Made by a program: the position numbers and the translations under genes. A DNA stretch of 39,654 nucleotides, taken from positions 1 to 39,654 of the forward strand of contig NZBE01000037.1 in NCBI GenBank assembly GCA_002687745.1, read 5' to 3'. Below, piece by piece: positions 1-6,824 of the stretch; the stretch's first letter is position 1; each line of letters opens with the position of its first letter. Source of the DNA: Acidimicrobiaceae bacterium. GTDB taxonomy: Bacteria > Actinomycetota > Acidimicrobiia > Acidimicrobiales > MedAcidi-G1. The notes beneath the pieces were generated by a model. The model made no database searches. It saw only the letters and a program-made list of their open reading frames with translations, and was not told the origin of the DNA.

Positions 1-141
1 GCAGCGCCCACTACGACAGCGGCTCCGGTCCCGACCACCGCAGCGCCCACTACGACAGCGGCTCCGGTCCCGACCACCGCAGCGCCCGTCACGACAGCGG
101 CTCCGGTCCCGACCACCGCAGCGCCCGTCACGACAACGGTC
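1..141 (+). repeat. 39-bp tandem repeat encoding a Thr/Pro/Ala linker
   Basis: Units at 1-39 and 40-78 are identical. The unit at 79-117 differs by an ACT-to-GTC codon change, and a decaying fourth unit starts at 118. The unit length is a multiple of three, so copy number can change without a frameshift. Each unit encodes AAPTTTAAPVPTT or a variant. The array may continue upstream of the window. Confidence 0.9.
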
Positions 142-690
142 CCGGTTGATGCGACAGGGACGTGGACGGTCGACACCTCTATCGGCGACTACAGCGACTT
201 CACGAGCACCTTTGTCGGCTTTCGGGTGAACGAGGAGCTGGGGCGGGGCATAGGAAGCACCACGGCGGTCGGCCGCACACCCCAGGTTGCCGGCGAGGTC
301 GAGCTTGACGGCATGGTTCTCATAGCAGCCGAGATTCGAGCAGACCTGCGTGGGTTGCGTACCGACCGTTCCTTTCGCGACCCGAAGGTCCAGGAGGCCC
401 TGAACACCGGAATCCACCCCGAGGCCGTGTTCGTCCTGGACGGACCAGTGGACCTCGGCGACGTGGGCACGTCAGTCGAGGTGTCGGCGCCGGGAATCCT
501 CACTGTGAACGGAATCAGCCAGGCGGTGTCCGTGGACCTGTCTGCCGACATGGTCGGGGAGGTCCTGGTCGTCGTGGGAACACTCGACATCGTGTTTGCC
601 GACTTCGGGGTTGAGGTTCCCTCTGCCTCCATTGTGATCTCCGTCGAGGACCACGGTGTGGTCGAGATCCAGGTCTTCCTGACCCGCTGA
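1..690 (+). CDS. Secreted YceI-like domain protein, N-terminus cut by window edge
   Basis: The frame is open from base 1 and ends with TGA at 688-690, leaving 229 residues. The first ~47 are a Thr/Pro/Ala repeat linker. The rest, beginning around TGTWTVD, looks like a YceI-type lipocalin-fold domain: a WTVD-type entry strand, an alternating beta pattern, and a late segment TVNGISQAVSVDL matching the 'LTINGVTRPV' strand of the family. YceI proteins are extracytoplasmic and bind polyisoprenoid-like lipids. The linker fits a domain held away from a membrane or lipid anchor, but the signal peptide would lie upstream of the window. The GTG at 226 is internal to the domain and is not the start. The exact ligand is unknown. 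Confidence 0.75.
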   Translation, partial: AAPTTTAAPVPTTAAPTTTAAPVPTTAAPVTTAAPVPTTAAPVTTTVPVDATGTWTVDTSIGDYSDFTSTFVGFRVNEELGRGIGSTTAVGRTPQVAGEVELDGMVLIAAEIRADLRGLRTDRSFRDPKVQEALNTGIHPEAVFVLDGPVDLGDVGTSVEVSAPGILTVNGISQAVSVDLSADMVGEVLVVVGTLDIVFADFGVEVPSASIVISVEDHGVVEIQVFLTR

Positions 691-801
691 CAGCACCGGG
701 CGCCCGAAGCCCGCTTGCCAGAGGCCCCGTTCTCAGGGGAGAATGGTCGATCAGCACGGAAGCGGGCTGATCACACAGGGACCAACAGGCAAGGGAGATA
801 C

Positions 802-1047
802 ATGGCTGCCGATCCGTCGGAGCGACTTCTGGAGGCCATCGACGCGCTCGAGGACCTTGCCCGGTCCAGCACGCCCGCCCAGGCCACAGACGATCTCGAT
901 CCGATGGTTCTACAGACCTTCTGGCGTGAGTGGCCCCATGCCAGCGTGTGGGCTGGAACCCTCTGGCGCCTCTTGAACCAGGACCTCGATGAGCCGGCCC
1001 GCGAGCGGAGCGACCCCGAACTGGACGAGGTTGGGGGCACGGGCTGA
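802..1047 (+). CDS. Small acidic protein of unknown function (81 aa)
   Basis: I do not recognise this family. The start ATG at 802 is preceded by a purine-rich ribosome site (AAGGGAG, about 4 nt before the codon), so I prefer it to upstream in-frame starts. The protein has two helical stretches (SERLLEAIDALEDLARSS, and WPHASVWAGTLWRLLNQ with several Trp) separated by an acidic linker, and no signal peptide or transmembrane segment. Its TGA overlaps the ATG of the next gene (CBS-domain protein) as ATGA, so the two are probably translationally coupled and may form a sensor-partner pair. That functional link is inference. Confidence 0.65.
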   Translation: MAADPSERLLEAIDALEDLARSSTPAQATDDLDPMVLQTFWREWPHASVWAGTLWRLLNQDLDEPARERSDPELDEVGGTG

Positions 1048-1424
1048 TGACAGAGGTGTCAGAGGTGATGACACGTGGTGTAGCCACACTCGAGCAGGAT
1101 GCGACCATGTCGGACGCCGCAGGGATAATGGTCAAGGGCGGTTTCGGGTCCGTGGTGGTGGTCATGGGAAGGATGATCATGGGGATCCTCACGGAACGCG
1201 ATGTCCTGCGGGCCGCTGCTGACGCACCCGACCTCTCCAACACGACAGTCGGTGCATGGATGACCGCCGAACCCGACACTGCAGGCCCAGATTGCGACAC
1301 AGAGGAGGCCGCGATCCTCATGCTCAGTCGAGGGTTCAGGCACCTTCCCATCGTGGATTCCACCGGTCTCGTCGGAATGGTGAGCCTGCGCGACGTCCTG
1401 AGCGTCCGGATAGGCCGACGCTGA
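1047..1424 (+). CDS. CBS domain-pair protein
   Basis: The 125 residues consist almost entirely of two CBS repeats. The first (about 1-60) has VSEVMTRGVATLEQDATMSD and GILTERDVLRA. The second (about 65-122) has VGAWMTAEPDT and GMVSLRDVLSVRIG. CBS pairs (Bateman modules) usually bind adenine nucleotides and act as energy or ligand sensors. No effector domain is fused, so the output is probably a partner protein, and the overlapping 81-aa gene upstream is the obvious candidate. Translation is likely coupled through the ATGA overlap at 1047. Binding specificity cannot be read from the sequence. Confidence 0.9.
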   Translation: MTEVSEVMTRGVATLEQDATMSDAAGIMVKGGFGSVVVVMGRMIMGILTERDVLRAAADAPDLSNTTVGAWMTAEPDTAGPDCDTEEAAILMLSRGFRHLPIVDSTGLVGMVSLRDVLSVRIGRR

Positions 1425-1494
1425 CCCGGAGCCGCGGCACACAGGTGAGCCCACAACCGGGCCTTCCACCCCGCCGGCTTGTGGGACGACTGCT

Positions 1495-2166
1495 GTGAGT
1501 GACGAAATTCAGGCCCGCGCCCACAAGGTTGCGTCAGGTGGCTCTGCCGTCGTCGTCTACGGGGCTGTCCGAGCGCTGATCCGTTCAGTGCTGTGGCCGT
1601 ACTTTCGGCTACGGGAGACGGGCGGAGGCAACCTTCCGGCTTCAGGGCCGGTGATCCTGGCGTCCGTTCACCGGTCAAACCTCGACGCCCTCCTGCTTGC
1701 CCCCCTCACGCGGCGTCGCTTTCGTGCGCTCGCCAAGGAGAGCCTGTTCAAGGTAGGGCCGTTTGCGTGGCTGCTGGCTGCACTCGGGGCGTTCCCCATC
1801 CGAAGGGGAAGCGCTGACAGGGAGTCGATCAGGGCGGCCCGTTCGCTGCTGGATGGTGGTGCCCTCCTGCTGGTGTTCCCGGAAGGTGGCCGCCAGACCG
1901 GTGACCACATAGCTGACCTCTTCGACGGAACCGCCTACCTGGCTGCCAGGACCGGTGCCAGCGTGGTGCCGGTCGGAATATCGGGAACCGAGGAGGCCAT
2001 GCCCACCGGCTCCAGGTTCCCCCGGCCGGCGAGAGTCTGCGTGGCGGTGGGAGAGCCGATTTCGCCACCGGACCGGAACGCCCCGAGAAGCGTTCTACGC
2101 GAATGGACCACGACCCTCACGGCGGGCCTGCAGGAGGCCCAGAACACCGCTGTTTCGCTGGGCTGA
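1495..2166 (+). CDS. plsC: 1-acyl-sn-glycerol-3-phosphate acyltransferase (PlsC-like)
   Basis: This 223-residue protein belongs to the PlsC/LPLAT superfamily, which acylates lysophosphatidic acid or related lysolipids at the membrane during phospholipid synthesis. The catalytic HX4D motif is HRSNLD (residues 59-64). The substrate-binding motif is FPEGGR (128-133), followed by the VPVGISG strand typical of motif IV. A hydrophobic N-terminal stretch (about 17-37) could anchor it. The start is a GTG at 1495 with no clear ribosome site. The gene lies 70 bp after the CBS gene on the same strand. The acyl donor and exact lysolipid are not determined; other PlsC-family acyltransferases share these motifs. 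Confidence 0.88.
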   Translation: MSDEIQARAHKVASGGSAVVVYGAVRALIRSVLWPYFRLRETGGGNLPASGPVILASVHRSNLDALLLAPLTRRRFRALAKESLFKVGPFAWLLAALGAFPIRRGSADRESIRAARSLLDGGALLLVFPEGGRQTGDHIADLFDGTAYLAARTGASVVPVGISGTEEAMPTGSRFPRPARVCVAVGEPISPPDRNAPRSVLREWTTTLTAGLQEAQNTAVSLG

Positions 2167-2218
2167 GATCCAGGGGCCCGGGTGGGGTCGTGGGTGTGGG
2201 TCGTGAAAGGGTGCGGGC

Positions 2219-3088
2219 ATGGATCACCGGACCAGGGTCGGCAGGGCCGCCGCGCTCCTGGCTGTGGGCCTGATGGCGTTCGGTCCGAGCATCGTGAAGT
2301 TGTCGGACCTTCCCGAGATGACCTTTGTGTTCTGGCGTCTCCTGTTCGGTGCGCTTGGATACGCCATGGTGCTGGTGGCCACAAGGCAGCACTTTGGTTG
2401 GATGGAACTTCGCCGTTCCGCACTCGGAGGGCTCATCTTCGGTGTGAACCTCGTGTTCTTCATGGCCTCCATGCGGCGTACGAGCGCGGCCAATGCTGTC
2501 GTGATCGGAGCCCTGCAGCCCGTCATCCTGCTTGGCGTGGCTGCACGGATGTTCGGCGAAAGGCCCCACAGGTCTCTCTACGGCTGGTCTGCCGTCTCCA
2601 TCGGCGGGGTGGCTCTTGCCATGTACGCCTCGTCCGGCGCCGGCGTTGCCACCCGCACCGGTGACCTCCTTGCCCTGGTCACGATGCTGTTGTTCTCGCT
2701 CTACTACGTGGTCAGCAAGAGGGCCCGCTCGGAGCTCGACTCGGTTCCCTACCAGTTGGGCCTGACGCTCGTTGCCGCCCTGACGATCCTTCCAGCCGCC
2801 CTGGTCGTCGGCCACCCCATCTCACCACCCGTCGGATCGGACTGGTGGCCGATTGTGCTCATGGCGGCGATTCCGGGAACGGGCCACCTCCTCACCAACT
2901 TTGCCCATGCCCACGTTTCGCTGCCGGTGATGGGCCTAATCGGGCTCCTGTTCACCGCCATTGCTCCGCTCTACGCATGGTGGCTGGTCGGCGAGGAGGT
3001 GGGTGGCCTTCAGGCGTTGGGGATGGCTGTCGTGGTGGCGGCCCTGGCCGTGGTCGTCACCAGACCGGTCGGATCCGCGCCCACCTGA
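2219..3088 (+). CDS. EamA/DMT-family membrane transporter
   Basis: This is a 289-residue polytopic protein with about ten hydrophobic helices arranged as two repeated EamA halves (roughly 10-140 and 150-285). It shows family features such as the early Arg-containing helix FVFWRLLFGALGYAMV and, at the end of each half, a GERPH or GEEVG loop followed by a GG-rich helix. DMT transporters export or import small metabolites, often amino acids or nucleotides. Nothing in the sequence or neighbourhood fixes the substrate. The start ATG at 2219 gives a short charged N-terminus (MDHRTR) before helix 1. The gene converges on the glutamine amidotransferase gene at 3108. Confidence 0.88.
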   Translation: MDHRTRVGRAAALLAVGLMAFGPSIVKLSDLPEMTFVFWRLLFGALGYAMVLVATRQHFGWMELRRSALGGLIFGVNLVFFMASMRRTSAANAVVIGALQPVILLGVAARMFGERPHRSLYGWSAVSIGGVALAMYASSGAGVATRTGDLLALVTMLLFSLYYVVSKRARSELDSVPYQLGLTLVAALTILPAALVVGHPISPPVGSDWWPIVLMAAIPGTGHLLTNFAHAHVSLPVMGLIGLLFTAIAPLYAWWLVGEEVGGLQALGMAVVVAALAVVVTRPVGSAPT

Positions 3089-3107
3089 GACGTACCGGGT
3101 CGACCGG

Positions 3108-3827
3108 TCAGGCTGCGAGCCTGTCGGTGCTCTTCAGGAACGACAGGATCCATGCCGCCACGTCGGTGCTGTCGGTTCCATGCTCAAGGGTCTGCATCGC
3201 GTGCTCGAACACCTCGGCTCGGTACATCTCTGCCCGGCCCTCGTAGACGGCGGCTGCGAACTCAGGTGAGAACTCCGGATGTCCCTGGATGCCAAGCACG
3301 TGGTCGCCGACGGTGAAGGCGGCGATGGGGCAGTGGTCAGTTGATGCCACGAGGGTCGCATAGCCCGGAAGCGCTGTGACCTGGTCCCTGTGGCTGTACA
3401 CGATGCCGAACTGCTGCCGCTGCGGGACCATCCAAGGGTGGCCCCCAGCCACCTCGGCCTGGTGGACCCCAATGCCCCAACCAGAATCAGACGGTTCCAC
3501 CGAGCCTCCGAGCGCCTGGGCGAGCACCTGGTGGCCGAAGCAGATCCCGACCATCGGTGCCCCTGCCGCGGAGAGCCTCACAACCAGACCCAGGAGATCT
3601 GCCAACCAGGGTTCGTCATCGTAGACCGAGGCCCTGGAACCAGAGATCAGCCAGGCATCCTGTTCGGCCGGATCAGATGGCACCTGGCCTGCTGTGACGT
3701 CGTAGTCCGTGAGCGTGGTCTCCGGGTCAACTCGCCCCAGCAGGTTGGCGTACAGGTCCAGGTAGCCGCCGAAGCGCTCCGCCCTGTCGCCGCCGACCTC
3801 GTCACAGCGCAGAAGTCCGATGCGCAC
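3108..3827 (-). CDS. Class I glutamine amidotransferase-like protein
   Basis: This is a stand-alone GATase1 domain of about 239 residues. The nucleophile-elbow Cys lies in GICFGHQ (about residue 96), and the His/Glu pair of the triad lies in QGHPEF (about 183-185), so the triad appears complete. It resembles the GMP-synthase-like amidotransferases that act on small gamma-glutamyl or amide substrates rather than as a subunit of GuaA. I chose the GTG giving VRIGLLRCDE as the N-terminus because this is where the first beta strand begins. A TTG at 3845 would add six residues. No synthetase partner is adjacent, so the acceptor is unknown. Confidence 0.85.
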   Translation of the reverse strand: MRIGLLRCDEVGGDRAERFGGYLDLYANLLGRVDPETTLTDYDVTAGQVPSDPAEQDAWLISGSRASVYDDEPWLADLLGLVVRLSAAGAPMVGICFGHQVLAQALGGSVEPSDSGWGIGVHQAEVAGGHPWMVPQRQQFGIVYSHRDQVTALPGYATLVASTDHCPIAAFTVGDHVLGIQGHPEFSPEFAAAVYEGRAEMYRAEVFEHAMQTLEHGTDSTDVAAWILSFLKSTDRLAA

Positions 3828-3942
3828 GGTCAGATCAGCGCCCAAGCGCGGCAGTTCCGCCAGAAAGCCCGACGGCGCACCGCTGATCCTGATCGTTCAT
3901 ACCGGGGGAGGATAGGGCACCGGGTGGGGCGAGACTGCTGCG

Positions 3943-4851
3943 ATGAACAAGGGTCTTGCCTACGCGCTCTGTGCCTACACGATCTGGGGGCTGTCCCCGG
4001 TGTTCTGGAAGGGCCTGTCGTCGGTTCCGCCGGTGGATGTGCTGGGCCACAGGGCACTGTGGATATTCGTGATGCTGGTGGTGGTGCACCTCGTCCGCAA
4101 CTCGTGGCGGGATGTCCTCTCAGCGGCGTCATCTCCGCGGACGGTGGCCCTCGAGGCTGTGGCCGCAGCGCTGCTCGGCACCAACTGGCTGACCTGGGTC
4201 TGGGCCATGAACACGGACAGGGTGCTCGAGGGCAGCCTCGGGTACTTCATCAACCCACTCGTCAGCGTGTTCCTGGGTGTTGTCTTCCTGGGGGAATCGT
4301 TGCGCCGGATGCAGTGGGTCGCCATCGCGCTGGCCGCCATGGGGGTGGTGTGGCTGACCGTTGACGTGGGCAGCCTGCCATGGGTATCGCTGGTCCTGGG
4401 GTTCACCTTTGGCTTCTACGGGTTGCTCAAGAAGAAGATCGACAGCCCTCCGCTGGTGAGCCTGGCCATGGAGGTGTCGGTGATGATCCTTCCGGCGCTC
4501 GTGTTCCTGGCGGTCCGAACCGTTGACGGTGCGGGTGTCGTTGGGCCATCCAACCCGGGTTTGACAGCGATGCTGGTTGCCAGCGGGGCCTTCACGGGCG
4601 TTCCGCTGCTGCTCTTCGCCGGTGCGGCGCGTCGGATACCACTCAGCCTGATCGGAGTGCTGCAGTATCTGGCGCCGACGTTGAACTTCCTGCTGGGCGT
4701 AGCCGTGTACGGAGAGCGCTTTGATGGGGGACGTCTGGTTGGATTTGCCCTCATCTGGACCGGCGTGGGGGTATTTGCCACCGATGGCTGGAAATCGGCC
4801 CGCAGGCCGCTGCGCTATGTGTCGCCGCAGGGGGAGGACACCCCCGGCTGA
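3943..4851 (+). CDS. rarD: RarD-type EamA transporter
   Basis: This 302-residue protein has about ten transmembrane helices. The RarD signature is strong: an N-terminal KGLAYALCAYTIWGLSPVFWK stretch (positions 3946-4008), WRDVL after helix 2, NWLTWVWAMN, and LGYFINPLVSVFLGV. The same family runs from E. coli RarD to actinobacterial homologues. It is predicted to be a permease, classically linked to chloramphenicol sensitivity, but the physiological substrate is unknown. Start ATG 3943 gives the family-typical MNKGL. It is divergent from the amidotransferase (115 bp between starts) and converges with the flavodoxin-like gene; the stop codons are 3 bp apart. Confidence 0.9.
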   Translation: MNKGLAYALCAYTIWGLSPVFWKGLSSVPPVDVLGHRALWIFVMLVVVHLVRNSWRDVLSAASSPRTVALEAVAAALLGTNWLTWVWAMNTDRVLEGSLGYFINPLVSVFLGVVFLGESLRRMQWVAIALAAMGVVWLTVDVGSLPWVSLVLGFTFGFYGLLKKKIDSPPLVSLAMEVSVMILPALVFLAVRTVDGAGVVGPSNPGLTAMLVASGAFTGVPLLLFAGAARRIPLSLIGVLQYLAPTLNFLLGVAVYGERFDGGRLVGFALIWTGVGVFATDGWKSARRPLRYVSPQGEDTPG

Positions 4852-4854
4852 TCC

Positions 4855-5319
4855 TCAGCCTCCGGTCGAGGCCAGTACCTCGGCTGCGAAGCCTGCCGCC
4901 TCGCTGTCGAGGTGGCGACGGTTGAGGGAGCGACAGGCGACCACGTCGGCTCCATGCCCCTCGAGCAGGCCGGCGAACCGCTCGGCTGCCCTGCCCGGGT
5001 TGACCGCGTGGGTCATGAACGCCGCGACGCGTTTGTTCCAGAGCTTCGGTATGGCGCGTACCTTTGTGGAGTCACCCGGTCTGTGGCCAAACAGGATCAG
5101 GCCGTCGACCCAGGTCCCGACGAAGACCAGGTCGGCCTCGGCCAGCTCGGCCATGTCGATGTTGGTTGTCGGGCGCACGGCGACTGTGGCCCCGGCCGCC
5201 TCGGCAGCACCACCGATCAACTCGGCGGCCCGCCTGGTGTTTCCGGTTCGGCTCTGGTGGATGACTACGACCTTCAACTTGTTCGTCTCTCCGCTGGACG
5301 GCTCGGTTGTCGGTGACAA
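4855..5319 (-). CDS. Flavodoxin-like protein
   Basis: This is a 154-residue flavodoxin fold. The phosphate-binding loop QSRTGNTRRAAELIGG follows the first strand KVVVIH, and a second conserved element is ADLVFVGTWVDGL. A later segment has RVAAFMTHAVNPGRAAERFAGLLE. Such proteins bind FMN and act as electron carriers or small NAD(P)H quinone or flavin reductases in the cytoplasm. The start is uncertain: a TTG at 5319 gives an extended, probably disordered first 14 residues, while a TTG at 5277 with an upstream GGAGAG would start directly at LKVVVIH. It is last in a minus-strand series but has 46 bp before it, so co-transcription is only possible. Confidence 0.82.
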   Translation of the reverse strand: MSPTTEPSSGETNKLKVVVIHQSRTGNTRRAAELIGGAAEAAGATVAVRPTTNIDMAELAEADLVFVGTWVDGLILFGHRPGDSTKVRAIPKLWNKRVAAFMTHAVNPGRAAERFAGLLEGHGADVVACRSLNRRHLDSEAAGFAAEVLASTGG

Positions 5320-5365
5320 TTCCTACCACCGGGCACAGTTGGTTGCACGGTTCCGCCGGCCTTCC

Positions 5366-5953
5366 TCAGGAGAGGTCCAGGTCGACAAGGTGTGCCTCGA
5401 TGAGCTCGTGTTCCATGCCCATCTCTGCCATCCCGGCAGCGAGTACGGACCGGTAGCGGGGGGCCGGCGGTGCAATCAGAGGCAGCTCGGTGGAGGCGAG
5501 GGTCACTGCCGGGACGCCGTCCATGGGAGGGAGCGTCAGCAGTCGGTCGATCAGGCCGTCGAGTACACGTACGGAACTGCCGGGTTCCGGGAAGCGGTCG
5601 GGCATGGCGGCGGCCTCGACCGGAAGTCGGTTCTCCTGGGTGGCGATGTCAGCCAACTGGGCGACGGTTATGAGCCATGCACGTCCGACGGGCGTGAGGC
5701 GACCATCGGGAACGGGTTCGACCGGGCAGAAACAACAGCCCCCACCCCATCGTTGCGAGTTACCCCCGAACCTGACCGGGTGGGGCACCTCCACCCGACG
5801 GTCGGTGACAGGTGGGCTCTGGTCGGCGGCACCGCGGTGCGGGCCCCACGGCTCGTCGTCACCGCAGCCTGTCAGGTAGGCGAGGAAACGGGCCTCGTAC
5901 AGGTTCGAGCCGTAGGCCACATACCAGACCCGATCGGTAGCCTCCCCGGGCAT
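5366..5953 (-). CDS. Gamma-glutamylcyclotransferase-fold protein
   Basis: This 195-residue protein opens with VWYVAYGSNLYEARF, the YGSNL signature that binds the substrate carboxylate in GGCT/AIG2-like folds. A Gln-Glu in ATQENRLP (about residue 115) may supply the catalytic acid found in the family. Relatives in actinobacteria are often labelled 'histone deacetylase' in databases, which the sequence does not support. ATG 5953 overlaps the SurE stop codon as ATGA, which fixes the start and indicates translational coupling. An alternative upstream in-frame start would lie inside surE. A role in gamma-glutamyl peptide or mycothiol/glutathione-like metabolism is possible but unproven. Confidence 0.78.
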   Translation of the reverse strand: MPGEATDRVWYVAYGSNLYEARFLAYLTGCGDDEPWGPHRGAADQSPPVTDRRVEVPHPVRFGGNSQRWGGGCCFCPVEPVPDGRLTPVGRAWLITVAQLADIATQENRLPVEAAAMPDRFPEPGSSVRVLDGLIDRLLTLPPMDGVPAVTLASTELPLIAPPAPRYRSVLAAGMAEMGMEHELIEAHLVDLDLS

Positions 5954-6774
5954 CAGGCGAGGAGGTCGCTGACGGCTGCCACCACCGGGTCGTGGTCGAC
6001 TGGGGGCTCTGCCGCCATGCCACCCACCCATGTGAGGCTGACATAGCCGTCCATCACCGCTCCACCGTCGGTGTCGGGTGGGAGCGTTGATGGTTCACCC
6101 CATGCCATGTCAATGTGGTAGCTGCCCTTGTGCCCCGGCTTGGGTTCCAGCGTGGCCGTAGACATTGTGCGGGGTGGCAGGCTGCCGATCCTGGTCTGCT
6201 TCCAGCCGGACATCTCGTCGAGGGGGAGGTTCGGAACGTTGATGTTGAGCACCGACGGCACACCCGGTGGGTCGGCGACCACGGCGCCGACGGCAACCCG
6301 TGCAACCTCGGCAGCCGAATCCCACACCTGGCTGTCCAGGTCCTCGCCGGTTCCCTGACCCTCGACACCCCACTCGGCGACAGCCTGGCTGACGGCGATT
6401 CCCGTGATCCCGCCGTTCCGTGCAGTCAGCGCAGCGCCGATCGTTCCCGAGTGGTAGACCGACCGTCCTACGTTCATGCCCGGGTTGATGCCTGCCACGA
6501 CAAGGTCGAACTGGTCGCCGAACACACCCAGCCTGCTGTAGAGGACACACAACCCCGGTGGGCCACTCACCGACCACGCCGAAGCGATCCCCTCGACCCT
6601 GGCCTCGTGTACCTCGGGGCGGATGAGGTGGACAGGCCCGAACGCCGCACCGGCCCCCGAGTACTCGGTATCGGGAGCCACGATCGTGACATCGCCGTGG
6701 TCGAGCATTGCCCTTGCGAGCACGTGCAGCCCGACAGAGTCGATGCCGTCGTCGTTGGTCACCAGGATCCGCAT
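5953..6774 (-). CDS. surE: 5'/3'-nucleotidase SurE
   Basis: This is a 273-residue cytoplasmic acid phosphatase that removes phosphate from nucleoside monophosphates. The N-terminus MRILVTNDDGIDSVGL is the defining SurE motif, whose paired Asp bind the divalent metal. VAPDTEYSGAG and VVAGINPGMNVGRSVYHSGTIGA (written here in parts) supply the remaining metal and substrate residues (Ser and Asn). NINVPNLP is the family's late strand. ATG 6774 is chosen because it begins the motif and sits 8 nt after a TACGGT -10 hexamer. The gene is coupled to the GGCT-fold gene downstream. In other bacteria surE sits near pcm and stress genes; that context is absent here. Confidence 0.95.
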   Translation of the reverse strand: MRILVTNDDGIDSVGLHVLARAMLDHGDVTIVAPDTEYSGAGAAFGPVHLIRPEVHEARVEGIASAWSVSGPPGLCVLYSRLGVFGDQFDLVVAGINPGMNVGRSVYHSGTIGAALTARNGGITGIAVSQAVAEWGVEGQGTGEDLDSQVWDSAAEVARVAVGAVVADPPGVPSVLNINVPNLPLDEMSGWKQTRIGSLPPRTMSTATLEPKPGHKGSYHIDMAWGEPSTLPPDTDGGAVMDGYVSLTWVGGMAAEPPVDHDPVVAAVSDLLA

Positions 6775-6782
6775 GGACTGGG

Positions 6783-6788
6783 ACCGTA
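6783..6788 (-). promoter_or_regulatory. surE: -10 hexamer of surE (TACGGT), leaderless type
   Basis: TACGGT lies 8 nt before the surE ATG, so the predicted transcript starts at or next to the start codon. No convincing -35 was seen. Confidence 0.55.
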
Positions 6789-6824
6789 GCGGGGCCACGC
6801 AGCCACGGGACCAGCGGCGTGGCC

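Noticed and set aside
515-1678. A 387-codon minus-strand frame opposite the CBS and small genes
   Set aside because: Arg/Pro/Ser-rich shadow translation without domain features; the plus strand has two CBS repeats with full motifs.
3109-3123. CAGGCT-GCG-AGCCTG hairpin at the end of the amidotransferase gene as a terminator
   Set aside because: It lies within the last codons of the amidotransferase gene, has a 3-nt loop and no U-tract.
3390-4364. A 324-codon plus-strand frame running opposite the amidotransferase and into rarD in another frame
   Set aside because: The overlapping genes have intact catalytic or transmembrane signatures; this frame shows none.
4846-4860. A GGCTGA-TCC-TCAGCC hairpin spanning the convergent rarD and flavodoxin stop codons, considered as a bidirectional terminator
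   Set aside because: A 6-bp stem that arises partly because opposing TGA codons are self-complementary; there is no U-tract. A weaker similar match occurs at 20073-20083 for the same reason.
4721-6046. A 441-codon open frame on the plus strand across flavodoxin and GGCT genes
   Set aside because: It is antisense to two genes with clear domain motifs; its translation is rich in Pro/Arg/Gly without any recognisable motif, as expected for a shadow frame in GC-rich DNA.
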